From Prevotella sp. (GTDB lineage Bacteria > Bacteroidota > Bacteroidia > Bacteroidales > Bacteroidaceae), in assembly GCA_017402445.1 (NCBI GenBank), contig JAFPME010000002.1:1-64000 (forward strand): a DNA stretch of 64,000 nucleotides, given 5' to 3'. Made by a program: the position numbers and the translations under genes. The notes under the pieces are model-generated. The model searched no databases. It was not told the DNA's origin and saw only the letters and a list, made by a program, of their open reading frames with translations. This document shows positions 52,950-62,700 of the stretch, one piece after another (the first letter of the stretch is position 1; every line of letters begins with the position of its first letter).

Positions 52950-53323
52950 GTCAGAAGAATCGTTTCCTGCTGACAGAAGAATCGTCTTTGGCTGACAGAA
53001 GAATCGTCTTTGGCTGACATTTCAGTGAAATTGGTGAGCAAAATCACTGAAATTGTTGTGCAATCTCATTGAAATTGCACGGCAATATCACTGATTTTAC
53101 ACAACAGAAGCGCCCGAAAGGCAAGAAAAAAGCACCCGGACGGCAAGAATAAAGCACCCGGGTGACAGCAGGCAGGCATTTGTGCAAAAAGCATGCGATG
53201 CCTGGAAAGCTGGGGGAAAGAAATCCTCCGCAGACTCAGAAATCATAGATATGCAGGCCCAAACATGCTGTTTCGCTGACTCAAACCTGCAGTTTCGCAA
53301 ATTCAAGCATACGTTTGTGCAGA
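52950..53323. repeat. 22-bp periodic repeat, locus C, 17 units
   Basis: Seventeen units of exactly 22 bases fill the convergent gap up to the stop codon of the next gene. Two adjacent units (52972 and 52994) are identical, GACAGAAGAATCGTC plus 7 bases. Those at 53038, 53060 and 53082 (GCAAAATCACTGAAATTG.., GCAATCTCATTGAAATTG.., GCAATATCACTGATTTTA..) closely resemble locus A and B units. Those at 53104-53169 form a GC-richer subgroup (AAGCACCCG..GGCAAG), and 53258-53323 another (TCAAACCTGCAGTTTCG). The phase of 22 holds throughout while unit sequence changes stepwise. Confidence 0.75.
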
Positions 53324-53324
53324 C

Positions 53325-53759
53325 TCAATACTTTCGGAAGTGCAGGCGCAGCGTGGCTGTCTCCAACTGCATTTCGCTTCCGTTGAGCTTCAGCACCTTC
53401 ATGTCTTCCTCCAACTCGTGCAGGCCCAAGGTGCGGAGCACGTCGGGATCTTCGACCTTTCGATCGCCAGCCTCGCGGACGGAGAAATAGAGTCCGAACA
53501 CACGCAGCGTGTTTCCGCTGTGAGCGAAGCTGCCGATGACGTCGGGATGGGCCATGACAGAGTCGTGCATGTGCAGCATCGTACCCTGGAAAGCCCACCA
53601 TGTCTGCGACTGACGCATGTCGGCCGAGCGTCCGGAAGCCAGGGTGTCCACCGTTTTCAGCTGCCAGAGTCCGTCAAGGTCGCCGTTTTTCGATGTTTCC
53701 AGTTCGCATGCCGTCGTGAGAAGGCACAGACCCAAAACGAAGAATATCAGTTTTTTCAT
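53325..53759 (-). CDS. Small lipoprotein, lipocalin-like
   Basis: A 144-residue predicted lipoprotein (lipobox TTAC, Cys18) with a beta-rich mature part opening DLDGLWQLKTVDTLASGR and ending in alternating strands; Bacteroidota have many such lipocalin-like proteins. The GxW motif (DGLWQL) fits the fold. Ligand unknown. Its ATG lies 12 bases from the stop of the Wzi-like gene, so the two are probably one transcript. The stop codon directly abuts repeat locus C. Confidence 0.7.
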   Translation of the reverse strand: MKKLIFFVLGLCLLTTACELETSKNGDLDGLWQLKTVDTLASGRSADMRQSQTWWAFQGTMLHMHDSVMAHPDVIGSFAHSGNTLRVFGLYFSVREAGDRKVEDPDVLRTLGLHELEEDMKVLKLNGSEMQLETATLRLHFRKY

Positions 53760-53771
53760 ATCACTATCCCT

Positions 53772-55337
53772 TTATTTCCTTTTCCTTGTCAGCAGTCCTG
53801 TCTTGCGGACCGTCAGCTGTACACCCGTATTGTCGCCGTAGATGCCGCCACGGTCCATACCCACGGCAGCCTGAAGAGCCCATCCGGCCATGCGCGACCG
53901 TTCGGGGAAGCTGTAGGAAGCTTCGGCCAGCAGGCTGACATTCTCCTTCGGATTGTCGAAAAGCAGGTTGTACGTGCCGTAACCCTTCTGCCATGTGGCT
54001 AACAGACGGTAGTCGAGACCGGGCAGAGGCGCGCCTGACAGACCGAGATGCCACGCCACAAAGCGGTTGTTCCTCACGTCGATGGCACCATCGTCGTTGT
54101 AGAGGGGCGACCGATAGAGCGGATTTCCCATCACCATGCCCCAGTGTTGCCACCCGGTGTAGAGGTTGTGGTTGTAGTAATCGTCGCGCCCGCTGATGTG
54201 GGTGCTGATGCTTTGCGTGTGATCGTGGTAGACCGGACCGCTCTGATACTTCGAATAGACGTACTCCACGACGATGTCGCGCAGCCACGAGCCGCGTTTC
54301 AGGTTCAGCTCTGCCCCGAGCTGCAGGTCCTTGAAGTCGTAGAGGAAGTATCGGTTGTCCTTCTTCGTGTCCCATTCGGCACCCGAACCGTAGCCGTCGT
54401 AGTCGAGCATGAGCATCGAAGAGTGGTCTTCAAAGTAGTGGTCGGCATAGACGCCGAGCTTCCAGCCGTCGGCCTGGTAGTTGACGCGGGCCAGCAGACT
54501 GCCGAGATGGTTGCCCGATGCGTTCTCGTAGCCAGCATCGGTAGCGTCGCTGCCGCCAGGTACGAACGCTTTGAGCATGCCGCTCAGGCCCTTTTCGCCC
54601 TCCATGGTGAGGGAAGGGTCGTTGTTGACGGCGTGCATCGTGCCACCGAACTGACAAGCCATCTCCAGACCCAGCTCCACGGTGAGCGGTTTGTCGGTGC
54701 GTCCGATGCGCAGATAGCCGGCTTTGGTGTGCAACAAGGTCTTCTCGGTGTATCGTTTCTGTTGATGCGTGAAGTCTTTCTGCCACTTGTCGTCGGTGGT
54801 CATGCCGTAGGCAACGTGGCCTTTCAGCCCCAGCCAGCCCTTGGCAAACGGCAACTCCCAGTAGTCGGGCAACGACAGACGGGCCATCGGGACGGGACGC
54901 GCGTTGATACCGAGCGTCTGGCTGCCCGTAGAGAGCTGTCCGTTGCGGAGCTCCATGGGCTGCTCCTTGCTGCCCACGGTGAACAGGCCGTGCAGCCAGC
55001 GCACCTCGGCAAAGGCTTGCTGGACAACGAAATGGCTCGTATAGTGGAACGGGACGGCCACGTCGAGACCGTAGCCGACGGCCCACCGACGGGCAGAATC
55101 GGCCGCCAGGGGGCGCTCAATCGCGGCCCGGAGATAACCGTTTGTCTTGTCGAGCGAACTCAGACCGTACTTGTTGGCATTCAGCCACAAGGGTGTAGCT
55201 CCGTCGCTGATGCTGACTTGCGCCTCAGCTTTGTAGCGCAGCCCGTCGGTCAGGCGTTCGGCCGTTGCGCTCTGCGCCGCCGTCTGCACGGTTGCGAGGG
55301 CCGACAATAAGAGGATGAGAGACGTTTTCTTCTTCAT
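53772..55337 (-). CDS. Capsule assembly protein, Wzi family
   Basis: A 521-residue outer membrane protein with a signal peptide ending about TAAQS and an 18-strand-barrel-like pattern: EAQVSISDGATPLWLNANKYGLSSLDKTNGYLRAAIERPL, WLHGLFTVGSKEQPMELRNG (the conserved VGxKxxP block), LPDYWELPFAKGWLGLKGHVAYG, VEYVYSKYQSGPVYHD. Wzi anchors capsule in Enterobacteria; many Bacteroidota encode paralogues. Placed near, but not within, the capsule operon, about 5 kb away. Confidence 0.85.
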   Translation of the reverse strand: MKKKTSLILLLSALATVQTAAQSATAERLTDGLRYKAEAQVSISDGATPLWLNANKYGLSSLDKTNGYLRAAIERPLAADSARRWAVGYGLDVAVPFHYTSHFVVQQAFAEVRWLHGLFTVGSKEQPMELRNGQLSTGSQTLGINARPVPMARLSLPDYWELPFAKGWLGLKGHVAYGMTTDDKWQKDFTHQQKRYTEKTLLHTKAGYLRIGRTDKPLTVELGLEMACQFGGTMHAVNNDPSLTMEGEKGLSGMLKAFVPGGSDATDAGYENASGNHLGSLLARVNYQADGWKLGVYADHYFEDHSSMLMLDYDGYGSGAEWDTKKDNRYFLYDFKDLQLGAELNLKRGSWLRDIVVEYVYSKYQSGPVYHDHTQSISTHISGRDDYYNHNLYTGWQHWGMVMGNPLYRSPLYNDDGAIDVRNNRFVAWHLGLSGAPLPGLDYRLLATWQKGYGTYNLLFDNPKENVSLLAEASYSFPERSRMAGWALQAAVGMDRGGIYGDNTGVQLTVRKTGLLTRKRK

Positions 55338-55546
55338 GCTGATCTCTGTTTATACCTTATTATAACGCAGGAAAAGAAAGAATAGTATGAAGAAAGCAGG
55401 AAAAAAGGAGTTTTATGCATGAATAGGGAAAATCCCGCAGCAAGTAGGGAAATTCCTTTGCAAGTGTTGTTATTTCTTCGCAATTTTGCAACGTGAAACA
55501 ACGAGAATCACAAAACAGAATATTAACAACTAAAAAAAATACGACC
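55338..55546. promoter_or_regulatory. Divergent promoter region with twin palindromes
   Basis: GGGAAAATCCC (55426-55436) and GGGAAATTCC (55447-55456) are two short palindromes whose starts are 21 bases apart, about two helical turns, with near-identical flanks (GAATA/AAGTA before). A -7-like element CAATTTTG lies at 55481-55488 before the plus-strand gene. They could form a tandem operator controlling the divergent Wzi-like and His/Arg-rich protein genes. Confidence 0.5.
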
Positions 55547-56722
55547 ATGAAGAGAATGATGATTACACTGACAGCTTTGCTCATGTTGGCTCTCTCGGCT
55601 AAAGCTATGAGCTACGAACAGGCTCGCGACCAAGCTCTGTTCCTGACGGACAAGATGGCTTATGAGCTGAACCTCACTGAGGATCAGTACGAGGCTGCCT
55701 ACGAAATCAACCTCGACTATCTGATGGGCATCAACGACTACAACGAGCTCTACGGAACTTACTGGGAGCGCAGGAATCTGGACCTGAGCTACGTGCTGCT
55801 CGACTGGCAATACCGCGCATATCTCGACGCTGCCTACTTCTACAGGCCCCTTTACTGGGACGCTGGCTACTGGCACTTCGCCATCTATGCACGCTATCCG
55901 CACCGCACATGGTTCTACTTCGGACGTCCGGCATTCTACTTCTCATACCACGGAGGCCACAGCTGGCACCACAACGGCGGTCGCAGCTGGTATCACGGCC
56001 GCCGCTACGGACACAGCCACCACGTTGCTCACGGTACGCACGGCCACGGCATGCGCAACAGCTACGACCGCGGCGACTACAACGACCGCAGAGGGCACTA
56101 TGACCGGGGCCGCGGCAACAGAGGACTGGAGCGTCGGAACGACAACGGCAGGGGCCGCGACATGGCAAGAGGTAACGACCGCAGCGTGAACAGCCGTCAG
56201 ACGACTCAGCAGTCGGACCGCACAGGCCGGTTCGGTGGCAGACGCGAAAGCAGCACAAGGCACAACGAAGCCACACGCGGCAGCAGCGTGCGCCCCTCGA
56301 CAAGCAGGGACGGATTCCGCGGAGAACGCCGCAGCGACATGTCGCTTCCCAACCGCACGTTCACCCCGAGCCGTTCGTCATCGGCCACACAGCAACAGCG
56401 CTCGACAGAACGCATGAGAATGTCGGAACCGCAGCGCAGAAGCTCGGACATACAGCGTCAAAGCACATCGCCGTCGCGCAGCTACTCCAACCCGTCGCGC
56501 AGCTATTCAGCTCCGTCGCAGCGCAGCAGCTCCACACGCAGCATCAGTGCTCCCTCGCGCAGCTACTCGTCTCCGCGCAGCAGCATGTCGGGTTCGCACT
56601 CATCGGCACCACGTAGCAGTTCGTTCGGCGGCGGTCACAGTGGCGGTTCGCGCATGGGCAGCGGTGGCAGCAGCCACTCAGGCGGCAACCGTGGCGGCGG
56701 CAGCTTCGGCGGACGCAGATAA
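55547..56722 (+). CDS. Exported His/Arg/Ser/Gly-rich protein
   Basis: A 391-residue exported protein with signal peptide (MKRMMITLTALLMLALSAKA). Residues about 21-130 form a conserved-looking Tyr/Trp/Asp-rich domain (QARDQALFLTDKMAYELNLTEDQYEAAYEINLDYLMGIN, then YWERRNLDLSYVLLDWQYRAYLDAAYFYRP). From about 130 the chain is low complexity: His/Gly-rich (GGHSWHHNGGRSWYHGRRYGHSHH), then Arg/Asp/Gly-rich, then many repeats of PSRSYS and SSS, ending GGGSFGGRR. Metal or nucleic acid binding is conceivable but unsupported. ATG 55547 with signal peptide is preferred to 55493. Confidence 0.7.
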   Translation: MKRMMITLTALLMLALSAKAMSYEQARDQALFLTDKMAYELNLTEDQYEAAYEINLDYLMGINDYNELYGTYWERRNLDLSYVLLDWQYRAYLDAAYFYRPLYWDAGYWHFAIYARYPHRTWFYFGRPAFYFSYHGGHSWHHNGGRSWYHGRRYGHSHHVAHGTHGHGMRNSYDRGDYNDRRGHYDRGRGNRGLERRNDNGRGRDMARGNDRSVNSRQTTQQSDRTGRFGGRRESSTRHNEATRGSSVRPSTSRDGFRGERRSDMSLPNRTFTPSRSSSATQQQRSTERMRMSEPQRRSSDIQRQSTSPSRSYSNPSRSYSAPSQRSSSTRSISAPSRSYSSPRSSMSGSHSSAPRSSSFGGGHSGGSRMGSGGSSHSGGNRGGGSFGGRR

Positions 56723-56773
56723 GAACAAGGTATAAAAGGTAATAGGTTTTTTCAGGATAACACTCATACTACT

Positions 56774-57283
56774 TTACAACGACAATTCACGCACTTCGGC
56801 ATTTGTCATTCTGGGCACGTCCCGCATGGCTTTGCCGAAGTGCACTGCTTGTATGGCCTTGTTGATGATGCCGTGACCGACGGCCACAACGGTCTGACCG
56901 TCGTAGTGTTCGCGCAGGAAACGGATGAAGTCGGAGGCGCGGCTCTTCAGTGCCGGGAGCGTTTCGACGTCGTCAGGCCACGGTTCGTTGGGATCGATAG
57001 CGGGAATGTACCGGCCGGTCAAGCCGCCCCAGTCACGCTCGCGCAGCAAGGGCGTGGTGAGGACATGCTGTCCGTGAGGTGCCGCCAGGATGCGGCAGGT
57101 GTCTATGCTGCGCTTCAAGTCGCTCGCCACAAAGGCATCCACGTGCCACGACTGCATGCGGCGGGCCAGCTCTTCCGCCTGAAGGATGCCGTTTTCGGTC
57201 AGTTCGCCCTGCGTTTGGCCCTGCATGATCTGGTTGACATTGTCCACGGTCTCGCCGTGTCTGACAAGAAAAAGTTGAACCAT
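56774..57283 (-). CDS. Histidine phosphatase (phosphoglycerate mutase-like)
   Basis: A 169-residue cytoplasmic enzyme with the branch signature FLVRHGETVDNVN (phosphohistidine), ELTENGILQAEELARRM, ASDLKRSIDTC, RERDWGGLTG and VAVGHGIINKAI with the second catalytic His. Substrate cannot be inferred; relatives include CobC and sugar phosphatases. ATG 57283 is used instead of 57313 because the -7 box TACTTTTG (complement of 57301-57308) lies in the longer version. Confidence 0.87.
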   Translation of the reverse strand: MVQLFLVRHGETVDNVNQIMQGQTQGELTENGILQAEELARRMQSWHVDAFVASDLKRSIDTCRILAAPHGQHVLTTPLLRERDWGGLTGRYIPAIDPNEPWPDDVETLPALKSRASDFIRFLREHYDGQTVVAVGHGIINKAIQAVHFGKAMRDVPRMTNAEVRELSL

Positions 57284-57300
57284 CTGCTTGTTTTTTGGCA

Positions 57301-57308
57301 CAAAAGTA
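57301..57308 (-). promoter_or_regulatory. -7 box of the histidine phosphatase gene
   Basis: TACTTTTG on the minus strand, 17 bases before the ATG, with a T-rich -33 region containing TTTTTTG. Confidence 0.6.
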
Positions 57309-57443
57309 CACAAAAAATTGCATCTTTCGTGCTTTCTTCGTATTTTTGCATACAGTAATCAGAACTTTTCCATGGCTGTTGTGATTTCTTGATGCGGCCA
57401 AGACGGGTTCTGCCAAACGTATAACTACAAAAAAACAACGTTT

Positions 57444-58139
57444 ATGAGAGTACTGCTGAGTTCCATCTTACGCGCCGTCTGTGCAGCCGCCGTAGGCTAT
57501 CTGCTCGTGATGTACCGCGACCAAATGGTGCAATGGATCACCATTGCCATCGGAGGTATGTTCCTCTTATCGGGAATCATCTCCGTGTTGACGTACTACA
57601 GTGAGAGGCGAAAGGCCCGCAATGCGGCCGAACGGCTGCATGCCATCTCGGAGATGCGCGACGGAACAGAGGCACCGGCATCCGCTGAAGACATCATGAG
57701 GGCCATGACTCCGTCGTTTCCCATCGTGGGCATCGGCAGCATTCTGCTCGGTGTGATTCTCGCCATGATGCCTGCAGAATTCATAAAAGGCGTGATGTAC
57801 AGTATGGCTGCTATTCTGATACTGGGTGGTCTTACTCAACTGTTCGCCTTGGTAAACGTCAGGAAGCTGAACAATATTCCGTTCATCTTCTGGTTTTTCC
57901 CTTGTGTCATCATGGTAATCGGCGTGTACATGGTAGTCAGACCGATGGACATGGCGGAGCTTCCCTTCCGGATCATAGGCTGGGGACTGGTGTTGTATGC
58001 CATTGTTGAGGTTATCACTGCCATCAACATCTACCGCATTCGCCGCCGCATAGAGGAAGCGGAGCCCTACAACGAGGCAAACATGCCGGCAACGAAAGAG
58101 GAAGACATCGAAGACGCGGAAATCGTCGAGACGCTCTGA
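57444..58139 (+). CDS. DUF308/HdeD-like membrane protein
   Basis: A 231-residue inner-membrane protein with six predicted helices in pairs (for example AVGYLLVMYRDQMVQWITIAIGGMFLLSGII, IVGIGSILLGVILAMMPAEFIKGVMYSMAAILILGGL) and a charged cytoplasmic tail (ATKEEDIEDAEIVETL). HdeD of E. coli is linked to acid resistance; the function here is unknown. Convergent with porX, 26 bases apart. Confidence 0.82.
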   Translation: MRVLLSSILRAVCAAAVGYLLVMYRDQMVQWITIAIGGMFLLSGIISVLTYYSERRKARNAAERLHAISEMRDGTEAPASAEDIMRAMTPSFPIVGIGSILLGVILAMMPAEFIKGVMYSMAAILILGGLTQLFALVNVRKLNNIPFIFWFFPCVIMVIGVYMVVRPMDMAELPFRIIGWGLVLYAIVEVITAINIYRIRRRIEEAEPYNEANMPATKEEDIEDAEIVETL

Positions 58140-58165
58140 GGGCGCCGACGGTTTGCCCGATGGCC

Positions 58166-59791
58166 TCAGGCCCGTCGCCGTCCGCGCATGGTAATCAGCG
58201 GGACCAACATTTCTTCCATGGAAATGCCGCCATGCTGGAAGGTATCCTTGTAGTAAGAAACATAGTAATTGTAGTTGTTCGGGTAAGCAAAGAACGAACA
58301 TCCCGTGGCAAAAACGTAGCTCGTGGAGATGTTCGGAGCCGGAAGGAAGGCACTGTACGGGTCCTTGATGACGTAGACTTCTTTCGGATTGTAGCTCAGA
58401 TTGCGCCCCAACTTGTAGCGAAGGTTGGTGTTTGTGTTGCGGTCGCCGATGATTTTCACGGGTTTGTCGGCGCGGATGCTGCCATGATCGGTCGTGATGA
58501 CAATCGTATAGTTGCTCTGCGACAGCTGGCGGAAGAGCTCTGAGAGAACAGAATGGCGGAACCAGCTGAGCGTGATGGAACGATAAGCGCTCTCGTTGTT
58601 GGCCAGTTCGCGCACCATTCGCGACTCCGTGCGCGCATGACTGAGCATGTCGATGAAGTTCACCACGAGCACATTCAGGTCGTATTGTTCCAGGTTCTTG
58701 AACTGTTGCATGAAGCGGTCGCCACCGACAGAGTCGTTGATCTTGTGATAGGAGAAGGTATTCTTCCGCCGATAGCGGTCAAACTGGGTCTGGATGAGCG
58801 GTGCTTCATTCAGATTCTTGCCCTCTTCCTCGTCCTCGTCGACCCAGAGCTCGGGGAACATCTCAGCAATCTTGTTCGGCATCAGTCCGCTGAAGATGGC
58901 ATTTCGCGCGTACTGGGTAGCCGTAGGCAGTATGCTCATGTAGAGTTGCTCGTCAATGTCGAACATATCGCCGATCTCCTGAGCCAGCATTCGCCACTGG
59001 TCGTAGCGGAAATTGTCTATGACGACGAGGAAGACTTTCTCTTTTCGGTCGAGTAAGGGGAAGATGATTGACTTGAAAACGGCTGGTGATAGCAACGGGA
59101 CATCGTCGGACGATGCGGCAGACTTCGTCGGAACAGGCTTTGACATGCGCTGCCCGAGGTTCCGCGAAGCAGGTGTTGCTGCAGGTTTCAGCCAATCCAG
59201 ATAGTTCTTCTTGATGAACTTCGCAAATCCATTGTTCGCTTCCTCCTTCTGCATGCGCAGCATGTCGGTCATCGAACTGTCCGTGCTGCTCAGCTCCAGT
59301 TCCCAATGTACGAGCCGTTTATAGACATCCATCCAGTCCCGACAGGTCTTGCAGTTGACAATCTGCATGGAAATGTCCTGGAAGTTCTGCTGATAGCCGC
59401 TCTGTGTTACCTCAGTCCTGATTTCCCGTTGATGGATGTTTTTCTTCAAAGTGAGCAGGATCTGGCTCGGGTTGACAGGTTTGATGAGATAGTCTGCAAT
59501 CTTCGAGCCGATGGCTTGGTTCATGATGTCCTCTTCTTCGCTTTTGGTCACCATCACGACGGGCGTTGCCGGTTGTATTTCCTTTACCTGTTGCAAGGTT
59601 TCCAGACCGTTCAGGCCGGGCATCATCTCGTCGAGCAGAATCAAATCGAACGTTTTTTGCCGGCATTGGTCAATGGCATCGGTGCCGTTACTGACCGTTA
59701 CCACATCGTATCCTTTCTTTTCCAAAAACAAGATATGGGCTTTGAGCAGTTCAATCTCGTCGTCAACCCATAGCAATAGTCCGTTGCTCAT
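58166..59791 (-). CDS. porX: PorX: response regulator with PglZ phosphatase domain
   Basis: A 541-residue cytoplasmic protein. Residues about 4-122 are a receiver (WVDDE, LLDEMMPG with Asp54, TKSEEED, IKPVNPSQ). After a helical linker, residues about 220-541 are the alkaline-phosphatase-superfamily PglZ domain: FLVVIDNFRYDQW, SILPTATQYARNAIFSGLMP, NFIDMLSHART and ITTDHGSIR, carrying the metal-binding and nucleophile residues. PorX of Porphyromonas acts with kinase PorY to regulate type IX secretion genes and as a phosphodiesterase. It overlaps no neighbour and lies 3 bases after porW. No porY-like kinase is present in this window. Confidence 0.93.
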   Translation of the reverse strand: MSNGLLLWVDDEIELLKAHILFLEKKGYDVVTVSNGTDAIDQCRQKTFDLILLDEMMPGLNGLETLQQVKEIQPATPVVMVTKSEEEDIMNQAIGSKIADYLIKPVNPSQILLTLKKNIHQREIRTEVTQSGYQQNFQDISMQIVNCKTCRDWMDVYKRLVHWELELSSTDSSMTDMLRMQKEEANNGFAKFIKKNYLDWLKPAATPASRNLGQRMSKPVPTKSAASSDDVPLLSPAVFKSIIFPLLDRKEKVFLVVIDNFRYDQWRMLAQEIGDMFDIDEQLYMSILPTATQYARNAIFSGLMPNKIAEMFPELWVDEDEEEGKNLNEAPLIQTQFDRYRRKNTFSYHKINDSVGGDRFMQQFKNLEQYDLNVLVVNFIDMLSHARTESRMVRELANNESAYRSITLSWFRHSVLSELFRQLSQSNYTIVITTDHGSIRADKPVKIIGDRNTNTNLRYKLGRNLSYNPKEVYVIKDPYSAFLPAPNISTSYVFATGCSFFAYPNNYNYYVSYYKDTFQHGGISMEEMLVPLITMRGRRRA

Positions 59792-59794
59792 AGT

Positions 59795-62700
59795 CTAAAA
59801 TCCATCAAATTCAAAATATTCGTCGTCCACATCGGGCTCTGACGACTGCTGTTTTGGCGCTTGCTGCTGCGGCTGGGGCGTCTGAGGCTGTCCTGTCTGC
59901 TGACCGTTAGCTGGCTTCTGTTGTCCGTTAGCAGGCTTCTGTTGCTGACCGTTGGCTGGCTTCTGTTGACCGTTAACAGGGTTCTGAGGCTGACGGTTGG
60001 TCTGAGGCTGCGTAGAAGTCGGCTGCGGTTGGGACGGTGCGGGCGCCGTATCATCGTCGATGATGATGATTTCGTCGTCATCTTCAGCCACAGGTTGAGG
60101 CGGAACAGGCTGTGTCTGCGGTGGAACAGGCTGCGTCTGCGGCGTAGCCGGCTGAACCGGCTGCGGAACGGCAGGCTGTTGACCCGTCTGATCGGTTTTC
60201 GGTTGCGGTTGTCCCGACTGCGGTTGCGGTTTGTCCGGAGCCGTTTGCGGCGTGCCTTGCTGCTGTTCTGTTGCGGTCTTCGGCTTTTCCTGGGTTTCCG
60301 ACGACTTGTTTCCTTCCTCATCTTCGATTACAATCGGCTGCTCTGTAACATCGTCAGGATTCGGTTTCTGACCGTCTTCCTGCGGAACCACGTCAGTTTT
60401 CTTCCTTTCATCGGGCTTTGTGGCGGGTTCCTCGTTGCCTTCCTTCTTCGCAGGAACGTCCATCTTCGGCTCGTCAACGGGTGCAGTCAGAGGCAAGTCA
60501 ACAGCATTCTCGTCATCAGGACCTGTTTCTTCCTCATCGGGGATGCTAAATCCGTCGTCCAAGTCAATGTCCATCAGCGTGTTATCATCAATCACTCCTC
60601 CGTTGAAGACATCGTCGTCTGCACCTTGATTCTCGGCAGGAACGGGTTCCGGTTGCTTTTCGTACTCGATGGTTTCGGGCTCGGTCAGCAACAGAACGGT
60701 ACTTATTTTAAGCGGGATGAAGTGTTTCTCGTAGAAATCATCATAGTCCTGATAGCTGAAATTCGTTCCTAACAGCTCCAGATTCTTCGTACTGATGAGA
60801 ATGGTGCGGCATTTTCGGGCCAGTGTAGCGATGGAAGCGTTGCTGAACAGCTGGCGTGCGTACTGCAACACCTCGTCGTAACTGTGGAACCCGCTCACCT
60901 TCATGCGTCGGATGCCGTCTATGTCCTCCACTTCGAGGTCGAAGTTTCGGGCAACAAAGCTTGTGAAGTTGAAGCGAGCCATCTCAAAGAGCAGCTGGTT
61001 ATGGTTCACCGAATCGGGCTGATAAGCCAGAATGAAGACGAAGTCAACGTTACGTTCGGCCTCGAACTTCCTTGCTGCGATTGAGTCGCTGTCGTTCAAC
61101 ACCACCGAACGGCGTGTCCAGACATCACCCATGTCGAAACGTCCGCCATGAAGCCTTCGTCCGGCCTTCACTCCGTTGATAATCATGCCCGCCATACTGC
61201 TGACTTCGCTCTGCGGGAACTGCTTCACGACGGCTTCCATGTCTTCCAGACACCCCTTGCTGTCGCCTTGGTTAAGCTTGCTGAGTCCACCAATGAACAA
61301 GAACTTGTCGCGATGGAAGCCGAGTGGGAAGCGATTGGCCGATAAAAGTCCGTTGACGCGCACCTCATCGAAGCGGCTGGCCTTGAACGCGTCGTAGGTT
61401 GCGGCGTAGATAGAGTCTTCAAGATGTTCACCCACACGCGCATTCTCTACATAATAAGGGTCGGAGAGCAGTTTCGTCCACTGACTGTCAGGCCATTTGC
61501 TCTGCAACAGACTGAGATAAGCGTCCGCCTTCCGTGGCTGATTGCGCCTCTGATAGAGCAGCCAGAGGTGATAGTAGACGTCGTCCATCTGTTCATAGTC
61601 AGGATAAGAGCCGTTCAGGCGGAGCAACTGGCGCTCGCTGAGGTCAAGCATGTCGAGCTTGTCCTTGAAAATGACGCCGCTGTGATGCAATCCGTCCATG
61701 ATGATGAGGTTACTGGCCTGCACCTGCTCTTCGGTGAAAGGTATCTGTGCGAGATAATACTCCCGTTTGTGCGGATTGTTTTGCGCGCTGTCTGCTATCT
61801 GTTGCAGCGAATCCTCCACGGCAGCGGCTTTGGCCAGCGAGTCGCGCATCTCATCGGTAAATTCCTCCGCACCCATCGCCTGCGCGACAACAGTCTGATT
61901 GGAGCGCTGCCAGTTGTCGATGTTCTCGCGTTTGCCCCACAGTTTCTGGAAAGCCTGCTTACCCTGAGCGACAGCCATCGGATTATAGAAGTACCATGTA
62001 CCCTTTTCTGCCTGCTGCGTAGGCTTGGTCTGCTGCTGGTTGTTGGTGTTCTGGCGCCCGTTACGGCTCTGTTCCTGCTGCACGCGCTGCTCAGCCTCAG
62101 CCTCCTGCTGCCTTCTGCGTTCCTCCTTCTCTTTCTTCTTCAGCTCTTCTATCACGCGGTCGATGGCTGCATTGCGCTCGCTTTCGGGCAATTTGGCCAA
62201 CCACTGCAGCGAATCCTGCAGATGGACGGCATCTGTGAAGGGCACCAGCTCGTCGAGCACTTTCGAACGCCGCGCCAACTGCTCGTAGTCGGGCCGCTCT
62301 TTGTCGAGCAATCCGATGGCTTCGCCGTAGCAACGCTGCGCGTCGTTGAACTTCTGCATGGTCCAATAGAGGTCTCCGAGCTTCAGCAGCAGCACACCTT
62401 TCTCCACTCCGCTGCGCGTAGCTTTCTTGTTTCCGTTCTCGTATGCCGCGACGGCGTTCGCTGTATCCTTCTGGGAAAGGTAGATGTTACCGATGGCATA
62501 GTAGACCTGATCGAGGTAATCCTTGTTTTTCTCCGAACGAGCCAGGCGCTTCAGCTTTGAAATCATGGCCTTGGGACGCTTGCCGGCCATCACTTCAGTC
62601 ATGGCCACGTTCGCATTGAAGTCGAGTTCGTAGGGCGGATTCAGCCTGACCACGTGCTTGAAGGCTTTGTAAGCCTGCTCGTTGTGCCCGAGTGCGGCCT

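Noticed and set aside
52950..53323. Tandem coding repeat or small protein
   Set aside because: A 22-bp period shifts the reading frame at every unit and stops occur in all frames.
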